NCBI RefSeq assembly: GCF_033547155.1 | Contig: NZ_CP137892.1 | Coordinates: 1 to 64,000 of the forward strand | DNA length: 64,000 nt | From: Pseudomonas benzenivorans | Lineage (GTDB): Bacteria > Pseudomonadota > Gammaproteobacteria > Pseudomonadales > Pseudomonadaceae | Direction: 5' to 3' | In this document: one piece after another, positions 28,537-36,819 of the stretch | Numbering within the stretch: the first letter of the stretch is position 1 | How the letters are laid out: the number at the start of each line of letters is the position of its first letter | Notes under the pieces: model-generated | Told to the model about the DNA's origin: nothing | What the model saw: the letters and a program-made list of their open reading frames with translations, nothing else | The model's database searches: none | Position numbers and translations under genes: made by a program

Positions 28537-29295
28537 CTAGCGGCCCGCCGAGAGGCCGAAGTCGATCGCCAGGTCGGCGCCGGTGATGGCCTCGGCGTGG
28601 GGCTGGCACAGGTACCAGACCATCTCGGCCACCTCCTCGGGGCGCAGGAAGCGTGCGCCGCGGCCCTGCGGGTAGAGGTTGAGCAGTTCGCGCTTGTAGG
28701 CCGTGGGGTTGCCCTTGCCGTAGCGCTCGGCCTGGTAGTCGAGCATCGGCGTGGCGATGTCGCCGGGGGATACCGCGTTGACTCGCACGCCGTGTTCGGC
28801 CAGCTCCAGGGCCAGGGTCTTGCTCAGCATCACCAGCGCCGCCTTGCTCGCACAGTAGGCGGCCGAGCCGCGATAGGCCTGGCGGCCGGCATCGCTGGCG
28901 ATGTTGATGATGCTGCCGCGGAACTCCTTGAGGTGGGGAATGGCCGCCTGGCTGAGGTAGAAGGCGGCCTTCAGGTTGACCCCCATGACCAGGTCGAAGT
29001 CCTCTTCGCCGAACTGCTCCACCGGCCCCTCGCGCCAGACCCCGGCGGCGTTGACCACGGCGTCCAGGCGGCCGGTGCTGGCCATGACCTTGGCGATCAG
29101 CTCATGGCAGTTGCCGGCGCTGCGCAGGTCGGCGGTGCAGCTGAAATCCAGTGGCACCTGGCCGTTGAGCATGTGCAGACCACCCTTGTCGACATCGGTG
29201 GCGGTGACTCGCCAATGACTCTGCGAGAAGCGCTTGGCGATGGCGCGGCCGAGGCCGCCGGCGGCACCGGTGATGAGGATGACGGGTGTGCTCAT
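28537..29295 (-). CDS. Short-chain dehydrogenase/reductase
   Basis: A 252-residue NAD(P)-dependent oxidoreductase. It has TGAAGGLGRAIA (nucleotide binding, aspartate D in TATDVDKGG favouring NAD), NAAG, IINIASDAG, the catalytic YCASK and SPGDIATPM. The ATG 29295 follows GGAG; the longer upstream reading is not part of the protein. It lies downstream of the glutamine synthetase-like gene on the same strand and may act in the same amine or amino-acid catabolic pathway. Confidence 0.9.
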   Translation of the reverse strand: MSTPVILITGAAGGLGRAIAKRFSQSHWRVTATDVDKGGLHMLNGQVPLDFSCTADLRSAGNCHELIAKVMASTGRLDAVVNAAGVWREGPVEQFGEEDFDLVMGVNLKAAFYLSQAAIPHLKEFRGSIINIASDAGRQAYRGSAAYCASKAALVMLSKTLALELAEHGVRVNAVSPGDIATPMLDYQAERYGKGNPTAYKRELLNLYPQGRGARFLRPEEVAEMVWYLCQPHAEAITGADLAIDFGLSAGR

Positions 29296-29363
29296 GGGGT
29301 GGCTCCTTTCGAGTGGCTGGTCCGTCCAGTGTAGGTAAGGTTGGATTGTCGGGCGTGATCGTC

Positions 29364-30749
29364 TCAGGCGTGGCTCAGGTACCAGCGCCAGTCCTGCTCG
29401 CCGACCTCGCCCATGAACTGGCGCAGCTCGGCCCACTTGATCGCCAGGAACACCTTGAGGAATTCCTCGCCCAGCGCCTGCCTGGCCCAGCTGGAAGTTT
29501 CCAGGGCGCGCAGGGCAGTCAGCCAGTCGGTCGGCAGGGTCTCGCGCGCCTGCTCGTAGCCGTTGCCGACCACGGCCTGGCCGGGATCGATCTGGTTCTT
29601 GATGCCGTGGTGGATGCCGGCGAGGATGGCCGCGGCGGCCAAATAGGGGTTGGCGTCGGCGCCGCAGATGCGGTGCTCGATGTGCCGGCTGTGGGCCGGG
29701 CCACCCGGGACGCGCAGCGACACGGTGCGGTTGTTCACCCCCCAGTTCTTGGCCAGCGGCGCGTAGCTGTTGGCCTGGAAGCGGCGGTAGGAGTTGGCGT
29801 TGGGGCAGAAGATCGCCAGGGCGTCGTCCAGGGTGGCCAGCATGCCGCCAATGGCGTGGCGCAACAGCGTGCCTTGCCTGCCTTCAAGGTCGGAAAGCTC
29901 GCTGGCCATCAGGTTGTTGCCCTCTGCGTCGGCCAGGCTGACGTGCAGGTGCAGGCCGCTGCCGGCCTGGTCGCCGAACGGCTTGGCCATGAAGCAGGCC
30001 TGCAGCCCGTGCCTGTTGGCCACGCCCTTGACCAGGCGCTTGTAGCGCACGCCTTCGTCGATGGCCTGCAGGGCGTCGAAGCGGTGTTCCAGGGTCAGCT
30101 CCAGCTGGCCCGGGGCGTACTCGGAGATCGCCGTGCGCACCGGCAGGCCCTGCACCTCGCAGGCGGCGTAGAGATCGTCGAGGAACGGCTGCAATTGCTC
30201 CAGTTCATGGACGCCATACACCTGCGGTGCCTGCGGGCGCACGCCGTTCATCTGCGGCGCCGGCTGCGGCCGGCCGCCCGCGTCGCGCCGCTGGTCGAGC
30301 AGGTAGAACTCCAGCTCCACCGCCATCACCGGGTGGTAGCCGTCGGCCTTGAGCCGATCGATGGCGCGCACCAGCACATGCCGCGGGTCGGCCGGGGCGG
30401 CGGGCATACCCTGGCTCGGGTGCATGCTCACCTGCAGCTGGCCGGTGGCCTGGGCGCGCCAGGGTTGCAGAGTCAGGCTGCCGGGCAGCGGGTAGGTCCA
30501 GCAGTCGGCATCGGCCACTTCCCAGACCAGGCCGCTGGCCTCGACGTCTTCGCCCTGGATGGTCAGCGCCAGGATCGAGCTGGGCAGCGGCCGACCGTTC
30601 TCGTAGAGGGCCAGCAGCTCGTCGCGGTGCAGCAGCTTGCCGCGCGGGATGCCGTTGGCGTCGATCAGCATCAGCTCGATGCTGCGCACCTCGGGGTGCT
30701 GGGCGAGGAAGTCGCGGGCTTCCTGGGGATCGGCGAATTGCATGGTCAT
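29364..30749 (-). CDS. Glutamine synthetase-like gamma-glutamylation enzyme
   Basis: A 461-residue member of the GlnA/PuuA family. Family motifs are VELEFYLLD, EYAPGQLELTLEHR, FMAKPFGDQAGSGLHLHVSL, NRTVSLRVPGGPAHSRHIEHRICGADANPYLAAAAILAG. It lacks the C-terminal adenylylation region of housekeeping GlnA. With the aminotransferase and SDR genes it resembles gamma-glutamyl-amine catabolic sets (polyamine, ethanolamine or similar amines). ATG 30749 follows AGGTG. It sits 45 bases after the aminotransferase gene, so is likely co-transcribed with it. Confidence 0.9.
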   Translation of the reverse strand: MTMQFADPQEARDFLAQHPEVRSIELMLIDANGIPRGKLLHRDELLALYENGRPLPSSILALTIQGEDVEASGLVWEVADADCWTYPLPGSLTLQPWRAQATGQLQVSMHPSQGMPAAPADPRHVLVRAIDRLKADGYHPVMAVELEFYLLDQRRDAGGRPQPAPQMNGVRPQAPQVYGVHELEQLQPFLDDLYAACEVQGLPVRTAISEYAPGQLELTLEHRFDALQAIDEGVRYKRLVKGVANRHGLQACFMAKPFGDQAGSGLHLHVSLADAEGNNLMASELSDLEGRQGTLLRHAIGGMLATLDDALAIFCPNANSYRRFQANSYAPLAKNWGVNNRTVSLRVPGGPAHSRHIEHRICGADANPYLAAAAILAGIHHGIKNQIDPGQAVVGNGYEQARETLPTDWLTALRALETSSWARQALGEEFLKVFLAIKWAELRQFMGEVGEQDWRWYLSHA

Positions 30750-30793
30750 TTCATCACCTGATGGACGCGTTGTGCGCCGGAGCGGAGGGTGGA

Positions 30794-32185
30794 TTATTCG
30801 CGGGCGCCGGGGATGGCCAGCAGCTCGCTGAGGGCCTGGTCGAGGGTGGCGATCAGCAGGTCGACATCGGCGGCGCTGGTGTCCGGGCAGCACAGGCACA
30901 TGTTGTGGAACGGGGTGATCAGGATGCCGCGGTTAATCAGGTACAGGTGCAGGGCCATCTGCAGCTCGTCGTGGAAGGCCGCTTCGGCCTCGGCGCCGGT
31001 CTTCGGCGCCAGCGGGCAGAACTGGAACTCGCTGCGCGCGCCCAGCTCGGTCACCGACCACTTCAGGTCGTGCTTGCCGATCAGGCGGCGGAAGCCGTCG
31101 GCCAGGCGCGCCGCCAGCGGCAGCATGTGGTCGTAGGCGGTCTGGGTCATCACCTGTTCCAGGTTGGCGCGCATGCAGTGCATGGCCAGGGCGTTGGCCG
31201 ACAGGGTGGTGCCCATGCCGCTGTGGCCGTGGCCATGGCTGTCCGCGCTGGCCTGCTGGCGGACGCGCTGCATGGCGTCGGCCATCGCCGCGCTGCAGCC
31301 GAAGATGCCACAGGGCACGCCGCCGGCGATCGGCTTGCCGACCACGAAGAAGTCCGGATCGAGGTCCCACAGTCGGGTACAGCCGCCGATATCGGTGGAG
31401 ATGGTGTGGGTTTCGTCGATGATCAGCAGCGAACCGTATTTGCGCGTGAGCTCGCGGCACTGCTGCATGAAGCCCGGCTCGGGCAGGACCATGCCGATGT
31501 TGGTCATCGCCGGCTCGCACAGCAGGGCGCAGACGTCGCCCTGGGCCAGCGCGGCCTCCAGGGCGGCGAGATCGTTGAACGGAATCGAGCGGCTGTGCTG
31601 GCTCAGGTCGTAGGCCTGGCCGATCAGGCCGGAGCGATGCACGGTGGCGCCGTCGCGGCTGCGCACCATCACATCATCCACGGTGCCGTGGTAGCAGCCG
31701 TCGAAGACCAGCAGGGTATTGCGCCGGGTGATGGCGCGCGCCCAGCGCAGCACATAGCGGTTGGAGTCGGTGGCGGTGGCGGTGACCTGCCAGAATGGCA
31801 GGCCGAAGCGCGCGGCCAGCAGCTCGCCGCAGACCACCGCATCCTCGCCCGGGAGCATAGTGGTCAGGCCGTTGTTGCCCTGCTCGGCGATGGCCCTGGC
31901 GATCGGCTCGGGCGAGTGGCCGAACATGCTGCCGGTGTCGCCCAGGCAGAAGTCGATGTAGGTGTGGCCGTCGACGTCATGGAAGCGCGCGCCCTTGGCC
32001 CGTTCGACGAACAGCGGCACCGGGGTCGACCAGTCGGCCATCCAGTGCATCGGCACACCGCCGAACAGCGAGTGGCGTGCCCGCTCGGCCAGGGCCACGG
32101 ACTTCGGGTTGCGTTGCAGGAAGCGTTCGCGCTCACGGGCGGCGAAGGTCTCCACGGCGGATGGGCTGATACCACTGGCAGTCAT
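30794..32185 (-). CDS. Class III PLP-dependent aminotransferase
   Basis: A 463-residue enzyme of the glutamate-1-semialdehyde/omega-aminotransferase type. Seen are FHDVDGHTYIDFCLGD, DGCYHGTVDDV, LLIIDETHT (PLP-ring aspartate region) and VVGKPIAGGVPCGIF with the PLP lysine. It transfers an amino group from an amine or omega-amino acid. The ATG 32185 with GAGGTG upstream is preferred to the ATG at 32215. An upstream operator (32218-32237) lies 33 bases before this start. Confidence 0.9.
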   Translation of the reverse strand: MTASGISPSAVETFAARERERFLQRNPKSVALAERARHSLFGGVPMHWMADWSTPVPLFVERAKGARFHDVDGHTYIDFCLGDTGSMFGHSPEPIARAIAEQGNNGLTTMLPGEDAVVCGELLAARFGLPFWQVTATATDSNRYVLRWARAITRRNTLLVFDGCYHGTVDDVMVRSRDGATVHRSGLIGQAYDLSQHSRSIPFNDLAALEAALAQGDVCALLCEPAMTNIGMVLPEPGFMQQCRELTRKYGSLLIIDETHTISTDIGGCTRLWDLDPDFFVVGKPIAGGVPCGIFGCSAAMADAMQRVRQQASADSHGHGHSGMGTTLSANALAMHCMRANLEQVMTQTAYDHMLPLAARLADGFRRLIGKHDLKWSVTELGARSEFQFCPLAPKTGAEAEAAFHDELQMALHLYLINRGILITPFHNMCLCCPDTSAADVDLLIATLDQALSELLAIPGARE

Positions 32186-32217
32186 GTTGAACACCTCGTT
32201 CGAATTTATGAACATTG

Positions 32218-32237
32218 TTATTTGTGATCACAAATAA
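32218..32237. promoter_or_regulatory. GntR-type operator 1 (perfect palindrome)
   Basis: TTATTTGTGATCACAAATAA is a perfect 20-bp palindrome in the divergent region between the aminotransferase and SDR genes. Its core TGTGATCACA recurs at 32286-32295, 63 bases away centre to centre, which is six helical turns. The FCD-type GntR regulator encoded at 33189 is the likely binder. Confidence 0.78.
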
Positions 32238-32281
32238 GTCAATGGGTCGCCATTGAGGCAATATTTGCTAGTATTGCCACA

Positions 32282-32297
32282 AATTTGTGATCACAGG
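32282..32297. promoter_or_regulatory. GntR-type operator 2
   Basis: The core TGTGATCACA (32286-32295) matches the centre of operator 1 and has ATT before it. It overlaps the AGGAG ribosome-binding site of the SDR gene, so a bound repressor would block transcription just before that gene. Confidence 0.7.
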
Positions 32298-32304
32298 AGT
32301 GGCG

Positions 32305-33108
32305 ATGCAGACGCATTCGATCTGGCAGGACCAGGTGGCGCTGGTCAGTGGTGCCGGCAGCGACAGCGGCATCGGTCTGGCCATCGCCAGGCGCCTGGGC
32401 CGTGAAGGGGTGCGTGTCCTGCTCAGCGCCAGCAGTGCACGGATCGAGCAGCGTGCGCGCGAGTTGCAGGCCGAAGGTATAGACGCTCGCGCGCTGGCCG
32501 CCGACCTCACCGACGAAGCGCAGGTCGCCGAACTGGCGAGTTGGGCGCAGGCCCAGTTCGGCCGGGTCGACATCCTGGTCAACAACGCCGGCATGGCCAT
32601 GCAGGGCAGCCCGGAGCCGTTCGCCGAGGTGGCGCAGATGGACCTGGCGACCTGGAACCTGTCCCTTGCGCGCAACCTGACCAGCGCCTTCCTGCTCACC
32701 CGCGCCCTGCTGCCGGGCATGCAGGCGCGCGGCTATGGGCGCATCGTCAACATCAGCTCGACCACCGGCACCCGCGGCAGCAACCCCGGCGAGGCGGCCT
32801 ACAGCGCGGCCAAGGCCGGCATGCTCGGGCTGAGCATGGGCCTGGCGCTGGAGGTGGCGAAGCAGGGGATCACGGTCAACAGCGTGGCGCCGGGCTGGAT
32901 CGCCACCGGATCGAGTACCGACGAGGAGCGCCACGCCGCCGGGTACACGCCGATGGGCCGGGCCGGCCGCCCGCAGGAGATCGCCGGCGCCGTGGCTTTT
33001 CTCGCCTCGCCCGAAGCCAGCTACATTACCGGCGAGGTGCTGGTGGTCGACGGCGGCAACTGCCTGATCGAAAACAAGGCGCGCCCGCAGGAGATCAGCT
33101 TTCGTTGA
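32305..33108 (+). CDS. Short-chain dehydrogenase/reductase (divergent operon)
   Basis: A 267-residue SDR. It has [36 protein letters not shown], the catalytic YSAAKAGM, and [16 protein letters not shown], plus VDGGN near the end. ATG 32305 follows AGGAGTG, which overlaps operator 2. It is divergent from the aminotransferase operon and precedes the GntR gene by 80 bases, so is likely part of one regulon. Confidence 0.9.
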   Translation: MQTHSIWQDQVALVSGAGSDSGIGLAIARRLGREGVRVLLSASSARIEQRARELQAEGIDARALAADLTDEAQVAELASWAQAQFGRVDILVNNAGMAMQGSPEPFAEVAQMDLATWNLSLARNLTSAFLLTRALLPGMQARGYGRIVNISSTTGTRGSNPGEAAYSAAKAGMLGLSMGLALEVAKQGITVNSVAPGWIATGSSTDEERHAAGYTPMGRAGRPQEIAGAVAFLASPEASYITGEVLVVDGGNCLIENKARPQEISFR

Positions 33109-33125
33109 AAACTTTGGAGAACCGC

Positions 33126-33185
33126 ATGCGCAACTGCCTACTGACCCTGGCCCAACTGCCCGCACCACCGGCCGGGAGTCACTGA
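33126..33185 (+). CDS. 19-residue ORF between SDR and GntR genes
   Basis: ATG 33126 has GGAGA at 33116-33120 and encodes MRNCLLTLAQLPAPPAGSH, ending three bases before the GntR start. It may be a leader peptide that couples translation to the regulator, or the relic of a larger deleted gene. No function is claimed. Confidence 0.35.
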   Translation: MRNCLLTLAQLPAPPAGSH

Positions 33186-33188
33186 TCC

Positions 33189-33854
33189 ATGGCCGACAAC
33201 CTGCAGGAACAGCTGTACCAGAATATTCGCGCGGCCCTGTTGGCCGGGCGTTTCCAACCCGGCGAGCGGCTGAAGATCCGCGACCTGGCCGCCGAGTGGG
33301 GCACCAGCCCGATGCCGGTGCGCGCCGCCTTGCAGCGGCTGGTCGCCGAGGGCGCGCTGGAGGGGGAGCAACAGCGTTCGGTGCGAGCGCCGGCGATGAC
33401 CCGTGAGCGCTATGAGCAGTTGTTGCCGGTGCGCCTCAGCCTCGAGGGGCTGGCGGTGGAACTCGCCGCCGCGCGGATCGGCGCGGCCGACCTGGCGGCG
33501 CTGCACGACTGCATCACACGCATGGAGGGCGCGCTGGAGCGGCGCGACGTGCAGGCCTACCTGGCCGACAACAGCCGCTTCCACCTGCACCTGTACCAGG
33601 CCTGCGGCAATCCGGTGCTGCTGCGCCTGATCGAGTCGCTGTGGCTGCAGGTCGGGCCCTTCTTCAACCGCCTGTTCACCGAGGCGGACCTGTCGCTACG
33701 CCTCAACGACTTCCACGAGGACGTGTTCCTGGCCCTGCAGAACGGCGACGGCAAGGCGGCGCGGGCGGCGATGGAACAGGACCTGGGCTTCTTCGGCCAG
33801 TTCCTGCTCAACCTGCTGGCGCTGGAGCAGGGCGAGACCAGTCTTCAGGGCTGA
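33189..33854 (+). CDS. GntR-family regulator with FCD domain
   Basis: A 221-residue transcription factor. The N-terminal winged helix is LYQNIRAALLAGRFQPGERLKIRDLAAEWGTSPMPVRAALQRLVAEGAL. The C-terminal FCD domain has LYQACGNPVLLRLIESLWLQVGPFF and HEDVFLALQNGDGKAARAAMEQDL, with metal/ligand-binding histidines and an aspartate. It is downstream of the SDR gene and likely controls the two TGTGATCACA operators; the effector is unknown, probably an organic acid. Confidence 0.9.
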   Translation: MADNLQEQLYQNIRAALLAGRFQPGERLKIRDLAAEWGTSPMPVRAALQRLVAEGALEGEQQRSVRAPAMTRERYEQLLPVRLSLEGLAVELAAARIGAADLAALHDCITRMEGALERRDVQAYLADNSRFHLHLYQACGNPVLLRLIESLWLQVGPFFNRLFTEADLSLRLNDFHEDVFLALQNGDGKAARAAMEQDLGFFGQFLLNLLALEQGETSLQG

Positions 33855-33876
33855 GCCCGGTCTGCTCCGGACGGGC

Positions 33877-34284
33877 TCAGCTCTCCAGCCAGACGTCGCG
33901 CACCCAGTGCCACACGGTTTCCCAGCTTTCCTCGCTGAGCTCGCCACTGTCGCCTTCCCACAGCACCACGGTGCCGTCCGCCGCCACCGCGTAGTAGTCG
34001 CCCTGGTCTTCGCACAGCGGCACCAGCTCGCGGGGCAGGCCCAGGTCCCAGGCCACCGAGGCGACTTCCGGCAGGTAGGTGTGGGACTGCGGGTCGGCGG
34101 CGGTCACCGGCTCCAGGCGACCGTAGACCACGTCGCTGACGGTGAGCAGGAACTCGCGCAGCTCGTAGGGCAGGTGGATGAGGATCTGTTCCTGGATCTC
34201 CACCAGGGTTTCTTCGTCCGGCAGTTCCAGGGGCACCGGCACCGGCTCGTTCAGTTCGCGCAGCTGTTCTATGACTTCTTCCAT
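33877..34284 (-). CDS. SMI1/KNR4-family protein
   Basis: A 135-residue acidic protein matching the SMI1/KNR4 fold: LPYELREFLLTVSDVVYGRLEP, WDLGLPRELVPLCEDQGDYYAVAADGTVVLWEGDSGE. Some members are immunity proteins to toxins, but there is no toxin gene beside it here, so it is more likely a housekeeping single-domain member. The family call is clear; the function is not. Confidence 0.8.
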   Translation of the reverse strand: MEEVIEQLRELNEPVPVPLELPDEETLVEIQEQILIHLPYELREFLLTVSDVVYGRLEPVTAADPQSHTYLPEVASVAWDLGLPRELVPLCEDQGDYYAVAADGTVVLWEGDSGELSEESWETVWHWVRDVWLES

Positions 34285-34535
34285 GGCAGCGGGCCCTCAT
34301 GGGTTGAAACGGGCTTTATACAGCAGCCGGCGCCGGGGAAAAACTCCGCTGCCGCCGATGCCGCGCAGGGACCGTGGCCAGACTGTGGCACCCGAGGGTA
34401 TAGGCCCGTAACTGCTTTCAGGCGGGCGACCTAGTCACAAGTGTTTCTGCCCGTGCTGCCCTGCGGACTAAAATTCAAACAGGGGGTCGGTGTCTGGTTC
34501 ACAGCCCAGCGAACGGGCGTGAGAGGAGGTGCATC

Positions 34536-35006
34536 ATGCATATGGCAGCAACCTTACAGCGCAGCCTGGAGCGTGCGCAGTGTCAGTTCGATGTCGTGCC
34601 GCATCCGCATTCGGCGAGCAGCCTGGAGTCGGCGCGGGTCGCCAGCGTGCCGGCCGAGCGCCTGGCCAAGCCGGTGATCCTCGATGACCGCAAGGGCCAT
34701 TACCTGATGGCCGTGCTGCCGGCCAACCGCCATCTGGACATGAGCATGGTGTGCAAGGGCGCGGAGCAGTGGCAGCTGAGCAGCGAGTCGGCCATCGCCG
34801 GGCTGTTCAAGGACTGCGAGCTGGGTGCCGTGCCGGCGGTCGGCGAAGCCTACGGCATGCACATGCGGGTCGACCCGATGCTGACCCGGCAGCAGGACAT
34901 CTACTTCGAGGCCGGCGATCACGAGAGCCTGGTGCACATGAGCACCGAGCAGTTCCTCCGCCTGGTGCCCAATGCCGAAGTCTGCGAGTTGTGCCCGCAG
35001 GCCTGA
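34536..35006 (+). CDS. YbaK/aminoacyl-tRNA deacylase-domain protein
   Basis: A 156-residue protein with the YbaK/ProX editing fold (LQRSLERAQCQFDVVPHPHSA, PVILDDRKGHYLMAVLPANRHLD, DCELGAVPAVGEAYGM, DIYFEAGDHESLVHMSTEQFLRL). The family removes wrongly attached amino acids from tRNA. AGGAGG lies just before ATG 34536. It stands alone in front of a strong terminator. Confidence 0.85.
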   Translation: MHMAATLQRSLERAQCQFDVVPHPHSASSLESARVASVPAERLAKPVILDDRKGHYLMAVLPANRHLDMSMVCKGAEQWQLSSESAIAGLFKDCELGAVPAVGEAYGMHMRVDPMLTRQQDIYFEAGDHESLVHMSTEQFLRLVPNAEVCELCPQA

Positions 35007-35129
35007 GGCGGCGCGGCCGCCGCTCTACTACTGGCGGCGCTCGATCGCCTGTCGCCAGCGTCACCGTAGCGGCCAGAAGGGCAAGGGGCGGCGTTGAGCG
35101 GGTGGCGGTGCGGGCAGGGGCGGCGCCAT

Positions 35130-35158
35130 AAAAAACCCCAGGCAAGCCTGGGGTTCTT
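35130..35158. terminator. Bidirectional rho-independent terminator
   Basis: AACCCCAGGC (35134-35143) and GCCTGGGGTT (35146-35155) pair around AA. A run of A precedes and TTCTT follows, so it can end both the YbaK gene and the convergent Tim44-like gene. Confidence 0.9.
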
Positions 35159-35172
35159 CGTTAGCGGTGCGA

Positions 35173-36015
35173 TCAGTTCTGGCGGATGCCGGCGACCAGC
35201 CAGGGCTGGTTGTCGCCGACCGCGCGCTCCAGGCGCCAGCTTTCGCTGAAGGCCTCGCCCTGGTCGAAGCGCGAGGTCTTCGACAGGCCGCTGAAGGTGA
35301 GGGTGGCCACGGTCTTGTCGCTCATGTCGTCGACGCCGTCCAGCTGCACCTCGAGGTTGTCGATGTAGGTGGACTGGAAGCCGTCGCCCAGTTCGGCGCG
35401 CTCGCGCTTGAGGAACTCCAGCAGCTGCGGGGTGACGAATTCGGCGATCTTGTCCATCTCGGCCGCATCCCAGTGCTGCTGCAGGCTGAGGAAGTGCTCG
35501 CGGCCGGCGGCGACGAAGCTCTGCTCGTTGAACCAGGCCGGGGCGTTGATCGCCGGCTTGCTCGCGGCGGCGCCGTTGCCGCCGAAGATCGAGGTCGGTG
35601 CGGCCGGCATCTCGCGCTGGTAGGGCGCACCACCGGCCATGGCCGGCTGGGCCTGGCGGCGCCGGGCGGCGAGGAAGCGCAGCAGCAGGAAGGCGATCAG
35701 GCCGAAGATCAGCATGTCCATGATCTGCAGGCCTTCGAAGCCGTCACCCATGAACATCGAGGCGAGCAGGCCGCCGGCGGCCAGGCCAGCCAGTGGGCCG
35801 AGCCAGCGCGAGGCACCGCTGGCGGCGGCGGGCTGACGACCGGCGGTCGGCGCGGTGGCGGCCGGCTGGCTTTGTGGCGCAGTCTGGCGAGTCTGGTGGC
35901 TCGGCGCGGAGCCGAACGACTTGCCGCCGCCCAGGCGCTTGGCTTCGGCTTCGAAACTCATGGTAAGGCCCAGGCTGAGGCACATGGCCAGGGCGACGCT
36001 GAGAAAACGCTGCAT
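35173..36015 (-). CDS. Tim44-like domain membrane protein
   Basis: A 280-residue protein. It has a signal peptide (MQRFLSVALAMCLSLGLTMSFEAEA), then a low-complexity Gln/Ala/Pro region, two hydrophobic segments (WLGPLAGLAAGGLLASMFM; IMDMLIFGLIAFLLLRFLA), and a C-terminal Tim44/MBA1-like domain (NEQSFVAAGREHFLSLQQHWDAAEMDKIAEFVTPQLLEFLK). Bacterial Tim44-like proteins are envelope proteins of unknown role. Confidence 0.88.
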   Translation of the reverse strand: MQRFLSVALAMCLSLGLTMSFEAEAKRLGGGKSFGSAPSHQTRQTAPQSQPAATAPTAGRQPAAASGASRWLGPLAGLAAGGLLASMFMGDGFEGLQIMDMLIFGLIAFLLLRFLAARRRQAQPAMAGGAPYQREMPAAPTSIFGGNGAAASKPAINAPAWFNEQSFVAAGREHFLSLQQHWDAAEMDKIAEFVTPQLLEFLKRERAELGDGFQSTYIDNLEVQLDGVDDMSDKTVATLTFSGLSKTSRFDQGEAFSESWRLERAVGDNQPWLVAGIRQN

Positions 36016-36133
36016 GTTCGGTCGGTCTCTTGTTGGTTGGAACGCTGCACGGCATCTTGCATGGCCGGGGTGGCGAATGCCAGCCGCAGAGTGTTTCGGG
36101 CTTTTGCTCTTGTATAAGGGAGCCGCAGCCTGC

Positions 36134-36712
36134 CTAGCGGCGCAGCAGCATCAGCAGGGGCCCGCCGCGCAGTTGCCGGCGCACGAAGGCACGGCATTCG
36201 GCGGCGTCTTCCTCCGGGTGGCGCAGCCAGTGCAGCACGCTGCGCAGGTAGGCGCCGCTGAGCAGGCTCTCCTCGGCGATGCGGTGCAGGTGCACGGACT
36301 CGCGCTGCGCCGCCTCGCGCCACCACTGCACGGTGCGACTGATGCGCAGCAGGCCGAGGACCTGCAGGTGGATGTGTCCGGGTTCGAGCTTGTACAGCAG
36401 CATCTGTCCGGTCACCGCGCGGTGGGCGGCCAGGCAGTCGAGCCAGGCGATCAGCAGCTCCTCCAGGCGCTTGGCCGGTTCCAGGGGAATCAGGTCGGCG
36501 GCTCTCGCCCGGGTCAGCAGGGCCTGGTCGGCCCGGTCGAACCAGGCCTCCACCAACTGGTCCTTGTCCCGGTAGTGACTGGCGATGGCCTCCAGACCGA
36601 CCCCCAGCCGCGCCGCCACATCGAACAGGTGCAGGCGCTCCCAACCGCAGACATCGGCCAGTTCGAGGGCGGCGTCGAGGATCTTCGGGGCTGTGGTGCT
36701 GGTTTTCTTCAT
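36134..36712 (-). CDS. TetR-family transcriptional regulator
   Basis: A 192-residue regulator. The N-terminal DNA-binding domain is ILDAALELADVCGWERLHLFDVAARLGVGLEAIASHYRDKDQLVEAWF; the rest is an alpha-helical ligand domain. ATG 36712 with GAGGTG upstream is used. No obvious operator is visible, and the target gene is unclear; the neighbouring TRAP binding lipoprotein is one candidate. Confidence 0.87.
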   Translation of the reverse strand: MKKTSTTAPKILDAALELADVCGWERLHLFDVAARLGVGLEAIASHYRDKDQLVEAWFDRADQALLTRARAADLIPLEPAKRLEELLIAWLDCLAAHRAVTGQMLLYKLEPGHIHLQVLGLLRISRTVQWWREAAQRESVHLHRIAEESLLSGAYLRSVLHWLRHPEEDAAECRAFVRRQLRGGPLLMLLRR

Positions 36713-36772
36713 CGGCTCACCTCGCAGTCGAGTATGGGCCGGGTATGTCGCCGGGGCGGGGCGAGACGACAA

Positions 36773-36794
36773 ACGGAGCCCGAGGGCTCCGTCT
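36773..36794 (-). terminator. Terminator of TRAP binding lipoprotein gene
   Basis: On the minus strand ACGGAGCCC and GGGCTCCGT pair around a short loop and are followed by TTTGTC. It lies 25 bases after the end of the lipoprotein gene. Confidence 0.72.
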
Positions 36795-36819
36795 GCGTGG
36801 CGTGGCAGGCAGCGGGCGT

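Noticed and set aside
33877..34284. Immunity protein of a toxin system (SMI1/KNR4)
   Set aside because: There is no polymorphic toxin, T6SS or CDI gene nearby. The neighbours are ordinary single genes.
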